Shown here: positions 57,379 through 64,000 of the stretch, piece after piece
How the letters are laid out: every line of letters starts with the position of its first letter
Numbering within the stretch: position 1 is the stretch's first letter
Source: Podaxis mareebaensis
Lineage: Eukaryota; Basidiomycota; Agaricomycetes; Agaricales; Agaricaceae
Direction: 5' to 3'
Length of the DNA: 64,000 bases
Assembly: GCA_018524725.1 (NCBI GenBank)
Contig: JAEUWP010000333.1
Span: 1-64,000, forward strand
Made by a program: the position numbers and the translations under genes
The notes under the pieces: generated by a model
Seen by the model: only the letters and a program-made list of their open reading frames with translations
The model's database searches: none
What the model was told of the DNA's origin: nothing

Positions 57379-59494
57379 TTAGACGGCCATACTATGCCTC
57401 CTCTCATCCACCAACTCCCTCCTCGTCTGCCCCAGCATCACAATACTACTCTTCTTCGTCCGTTCTCCCGTTTTCCGTGGCCGTCCTTCAATATTAACCC
57501 ACGTGCTTGACCGACCATTGGGGATATACTCCCCATCAGCTTGCGCACCGTCACTTTCCTCGTCTTCGGATTCAATGAGGGGCTTCGATTTCTTCCGTCT
57601 CACAGATCCTGTAGCGGCACCGGAAGATGATGACGACGACGAGGTTCCACTTGAACGCGGGGGTGGAAGAGGCGAATGATACATAGCCGTTTGAGGCCGC
57701 GAAGGAGGTAAGGGATAAAGTTCAGGATTGATAGCATCGTCTTGGGCATTCCGGAGTGCGAACTCGCCTGAGGTTCGACTACCAGGTTCAACGTCAAGTG
57801 GAGGGGGTGGTTCAGGAACTTTAGGATACGTTGTTGTCATAATAGCTGCTGCCGATGAGCGTTTCTTGGTACGGGGGGGTTCCGCGCCTGGCGGTGGGTC
57901 AGGTTTCCGCATTTTTCTGCGAGCAACAGTTCAATGACTACATGAAACCAAGTCAAGGTGACACGTACGTGTTAAGTTTGGGTTCGGCATAATTTATACT
58001 CTTTCTCACTCTCCTTTCTCGCCCTCCAACTCCTACCGTGGGTTCCGGTTCCGATTCCGGAGGTGGTGGGAGTGGTGGCTGTACGGGGGCAGCGCTCGAA
58101 GGGGGCGGCGATGGTACTAAGAACGTCCGCGTACTAACTACAACTTCTTCCTGGTCACGGACTGCAGGTTGCATCCGAATTGCGGTCGTAAGATATCCTG
58201 AATGGAACGCCAACCACAAAAATAAAACAGTCAGCTCACCAATATTACGATCAATAGATTGAAGGACGGCACGGAAAGTCGTAACATCCTTCAGCTTCCC
58301 CTTCGTACCTTCTGGCAGAAGATCCCCATCTTCTTCTCTCTGCCTTTTTCTCTCTTTCGATCGCACCGAGTCGGCTGCATATTCTCTCTCTCCTTCCGCC
58401 TCCTTATCCTTCGACTTGCTCTTTCGTTTCTCTTTCTTCGGTACCGGCGGTGGTAGATCGTGATATTGTGGTTCAGGTTCAGGTTCAACTTCAACTTCAA
58501 GATTGCCAGTTATCACAGCAATCTCCTCTGCTTCCTCGGCGCGACCAGCTTCTAATCGTACAGGTGATCCGAACGCCGGGCTTGCAGGGCGCGGTGGAGC
58601 TAGGTTCTCCGTATCTATGTTCAGCAGACCACTCTGCCGTCGTGAGCTCTTCCGCTTTGTCGAGCCAGACGGGCCGATGAAATCGACACGAGATGGCATA
58701 GGCGTCATGTTAGGGACAGGGGCAGTGGATGGTGGTGAAGTAGTGCGGGGAGGTAGGGGGAGTTTCGACGCTGAAAGTCGAGACTTTGACCTAGATTTCC
58801 GCCTTACAGAGCCTGCCTTATTCTCGAGTTCGCTATCCGAGGAACTATGACATGGCTCTTCCTCCTCATGGATACCGGGGACATTGGGCGGCTTGGATAT
58901 CCGGAGGCCGGGTATGCACGCATTCGTCGTTTGGAGTGGTGGTTTCGTGGCAGGGGGAAAGGCGGGTGATGGTGGAGGTGTAGATTCGGTGGTAATATTA
59001 AGAGATTGTCGAAGATATCCTAGATGTTTCGTGAGGTTTAGAGTCTGGAAGAGAGGCAGAAATGTAAGCATCGCCGCCTCGGGCGAAACCTCAAAGACAG
59101 GCGTACCGCAGCTTCCGCATCGGCCATTACTCTGCGTGACTTTTCACGCTCGCGCTTGAGCTGCGCCAGAAGGGAAATCTCGGATTGCCGCAGGCGCAGA
59201 TTCTCCACCTGGAGGACAGTGATCTCAGCGTTAAGTTCCTCGATCCGGACGCTCAGTGTCGAGTTGAGCCTAGCAGAAGATAAGTTAGGTGAATACAATA
59301 CAGCAGCCGAACTTAGTGCAGATACTTTGTGATGTGTTTATTTGCAAGGAGGAATTTCTTCTTGACTAGAGACGCCTCGCGGTGAGTGTGCGGCTCGAGA
59401 TCAAGATGCAGTGTTGAGACTCACGGTTCTCGTATTCAGCAAGGGCATCCGCCTGCCTCGCACCGATGGAGGCACGCGACTCCCTCCTGCTCAT
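57379..59494 (-). CDS. SGO1: Shugoshin (centromeric cohesin protector)
   Basis: Six exons (59494-59425, 59365-59326, 59269-59107, 59044-58240, 58197-57969, 57916-57379), 614 aa. The N-terminus is a short coiled coil: EYENLKKKFLLANKHITKLN, then LSVRIEELNAEITVLQVENL, the homodimer/PP2A-binding segment of shugoshins. The centre is long, acidic and Pro/Ser-rich, with SRRQSGLLNIDTENLAPPRP and EVEVEPEPEPQ repeats. The C-terminal shugoshin motif is split by an intron and joins as RKSINYAEPKLNTKMRKPDP, the basic box that binds phosphorylated histone H2A. The role is protecting centromeric cohesin from separase until sister separation, with PP2A-B56. Followed by a 177-residue Pro/Ser tail ending in RRELVDERRHSMAV. 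Head-to-tail with the cyclase gene, 155 bases away. Confidence 0.9.
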
Positions 59495-59648
59495 CGTATG
59501 CAGCGAGAGAGGACAGTGACGAGGAGAACGTTCTACACAGCGAGCTCAACACACAAAACAACAACTCCTCACGTGATGCTCATTACAGTTGCCAAATCTG
59601 GCCACGTGGCCCTTTCTCTTACATATGAGTACATTCATTGACAGTACA

Positions 59649-61457
59649 CTACGGCAAAAATACACTGTAACCTTGTCTGTTCAGAAGATAGCCTGTTCGG
59701 GATCTCAACACTGTATCTACTGCACTGCAAAATGCACCTACCGCTGCATTGGGAGGACTCGCGGCTCCTCCGATGCTGCGTAGTTCCGATTAGTCGTGAG
59801 CGCGATTAGATCAATGCATGACGCACATATTCAGGGGCCAAGACGAGAAGAAAAACGTGTATCTCCCCGTTTCCGCACACACCTTGGACAACTGCTCCAA
59901 GTCGAAGAACTCTCCGATGGGCATGCCCCAGAGGCTACCAAGCTTCAGCATCTGTTATCTCCGACAGATGCGACACACTCACCCGAGTATGGTCTGCGCC
60001 CCGGTCCTCGGTGAGTATATCATCAATACACGTTGCGAGGTTAATGCTTACCTGATGCATATGAGTACCAGGTTTTGCAGGCCATGCCTATTTCATTTCG
60101 GGTCATCAGCCTCGTACCATCAATATCCGGTTATATTCACCTCCAATGCCGGTTGATCAGAAGCAATTGCTGCGAAATGGTTGTTCCTATAAATCACCAC
60201 GAGTTGTCGTCACCTTACCATGCCCACTCGAGGTAAAACCACATACCAGAGGAAACGCTTCATGTCCTCTGATTGTTCAATCCCAGCACTATCGTGTACC
60301 CATCCACCAATGTCAGCGTCGGTACCAGCCACCAATCCAACACAAACGCTTACAATGCCTCCGGCTTCTCCCTCAACTCGTCTCTCTCCCTTTGGCTCAC
60401 GCGACCATACTTCTGGATGAAACCAACCCTCAACAGCAGAATATCTCCGACCCTGAACTGGACGCCTTGCGCCTTCGCGACCTCTTCCAACATGGGAACA
60501 GTGATTGCGAATGTGGTCCACGGGTCGTAAGGGAGGGAGCCCCCATTCTTTGTGTAATACGATACGAGGTCAAGGAGGATACCCCGTCCACAGATTCCGT
60601 GCTCAGCCCAGTCTTTCCATGAAGTGAACCAAACATTGCCAAGCTGCATAAGGAAAAATACTCACTCTGAATGCCCAATTTCTTGTGGTCATCACCAATC
60701 GCAGTAGGGTTCGGGTGCTCGTTAACGCCATGCGGCAAAGTCAAGGCGGGGGTACTAACACATAACCCAAAGGTTAACCCACTCCAGTTTGAACGTAGGC
60801 TTTCTGTGCTCACTTGTTATAGAACATCCCGTGTTCAACGACTCCGTAATGCCTCATCCCGTCCCACTGCGTGCCGGACTGGGTATTCTACACAATGACC
60901 ACCGTTAGTCAGCACCCTCGTCAAGGAACAAGATGCTAAAGTGTACCATGTGTAACTCATCGTCCCTTGGCATTCCATTTGGATTCTTAATGATCATTTT
61001 AATCTCGGGAGGCTTCCTTCCGTACATTGGCTATAATCCAAGTTATTTAACACTCCGTTCAGGCATAGGGGCCCGCTTACTTTTGCAGGGAAGTTGATAG
61101 GCCTGCGCCAGAGCGAACTCACGTTAACTCTGGGGTTTCACGTACATGTTGCCGCCAGTTACTCACCAGTTCAAGCAAACTCTCTTCCCAGTCCTAATTT
61201 CATCCAGCCAGTCAGCCTCGCCACCCCAGCGAACTGTTGGGATAAGAAACACACCTAATTTCTTCGGCTGCTGTACGTGCAACGACTTCATCCGTTAACA
61301 AGTTCACCGTTCCAAGCTGATCGTCAGGTCCCCAAACACCCCATGCGCACCCAGCGAAATTCTTGAAGTTTGGCAACTCGTCGAAAGTTGGCAGTTGTTT
61401 CTGCCCGGTTAATTGTGAGACAACGCCCTTCAATCGGCCAGTTGGATTCGGAGCCAT
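59649..61457 (-). CDS. Cyclase-family (PF04199-like) hydrolase
   Basis: About 13 exons from ATG 61457 to TAG 59649. Family features: the N-terminal GVWGPDDQLGTVNLLTDE, VNWPINFPAKPMYGRKP rebuilt from three exons, SGTQWDGMRHYG in place of the HxGTHxD metal motif, HGICGRGILLDLVSYY, GDILLLRVGFIQKYG, NNHFAAIASDQPALEAWP, HMHQTILGLWGMPIGEFFDL and YTFFFSSWPLNIIGG. The family includes kynurenine formamidases and polyketide cyclases; this fungal branch, with the HxGTHxD replaced, is widespread but uncharacterised as far as I know. Exon 11 (59993-59983) is an 11-nt microexon. The last about 40 residues after GGAASPPNAAVGAF are atypical; another small intron near 59730 could shorten the C-terminus. Confidence 0.8.
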
Positions 61458-61701
61458 CTTCTTAGTTCTTCTGGTCTGTTTGCCGGCACGAGATCAGAAT
61501 ATGCGAGCGTATTGAGTGTGAAGCCCAAGCGCTTCCTTTATCTATCCACTCCGACTCAGCAGGTCCATCATATGACTTCGAATTTCAAATGTGTATTATT
61601 AGATATCGCACAACGGTACACATATAACCGGTAACCTTAAAATATCAGTGAGAGCTCAAGCGAATGAGAAGCTTGCGGGAAGTCCCAGGAAGAAGCAGTC
61701 A

Positions 61702-64000
<2,299 letters not shown>

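Overview
The window is nuclear DNA of a filamentous basidiomycete, almost certainly an Agaricomycete (mushroom-forming fungus). Evidence for this is the dense run of genes split by 45-70 nt GT-AG introns, tandem aryl-alcohol-oxidase-like GMC oxidoreductases, a mushroom-type I66 protease inhibitor, an intron-rich Argonaute and a J-protein/Atg101 gene pair. The species cannot be named from sequence alone. All gene models are hand-spliced; where stated, exon sums are divisible by three and splice phases match. Known protein families are named from recalled family patterns, not from a search.

Layout: (1) 0.4-5 kb, an I66 beta-trefoil inhibitor and a long coiled-coil CM1/Mto1-like microtubule organiser. 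(2) 6.6-22 kb, an accessory cluster: two tandem DHA1-type MFS transporters with the same 13-exon plan, a relic of a third, a secreted GMC oxidoreductase, two copies of a tiny six-exon Cys-rich gene family, a relic GMC, and a second GMC oxidoreductase. (3) 23-37 kb, a housekeeping block: long-chain acyl-CoA synthetase (+), Argonaute (-), mitochondrial J-protein (-), ATG101 (+), a Baeyer-Villiger/flavin monooxygenase with a C-terminal membrane anchor (+) and a zinc alcohol dehydrogenase (+). (4) 37-45 kb, all on the minus strand: F-box/LRR protein, a PP2C-like protein and a DHA2-type MFS transporter. (5) 45-50 kb, gene-poor, holding a third copy of the Cys-rich gene (minus strand). (6) 50-56 kb, an unrecognised nuclear-looking protein, a second PP2C-like protein and a decayed third. 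(7) 57-64 kb, minus strand: shugoshin, a cyclase-family hydrolase and the 3' part of a PRP4-type splicing kinase that runs off the window.

The most interesting material is: the Cys-rich gene family, whose three copies share exon sizes, a core promoter and an element inside an unusually long intron and which is invisible to ORF calling; the two PP2C paralogues, which have each lost different metal-binding acidic residues; and the Argonaute gene, which appears to use a 3-nt microexon and a frame-neutral last intron that could give two C-termini. The GMC/MFS block looks like a birth-and-death cluster, plausibly for oxidation and transport of small aromatic or alcohol substrates (inference).
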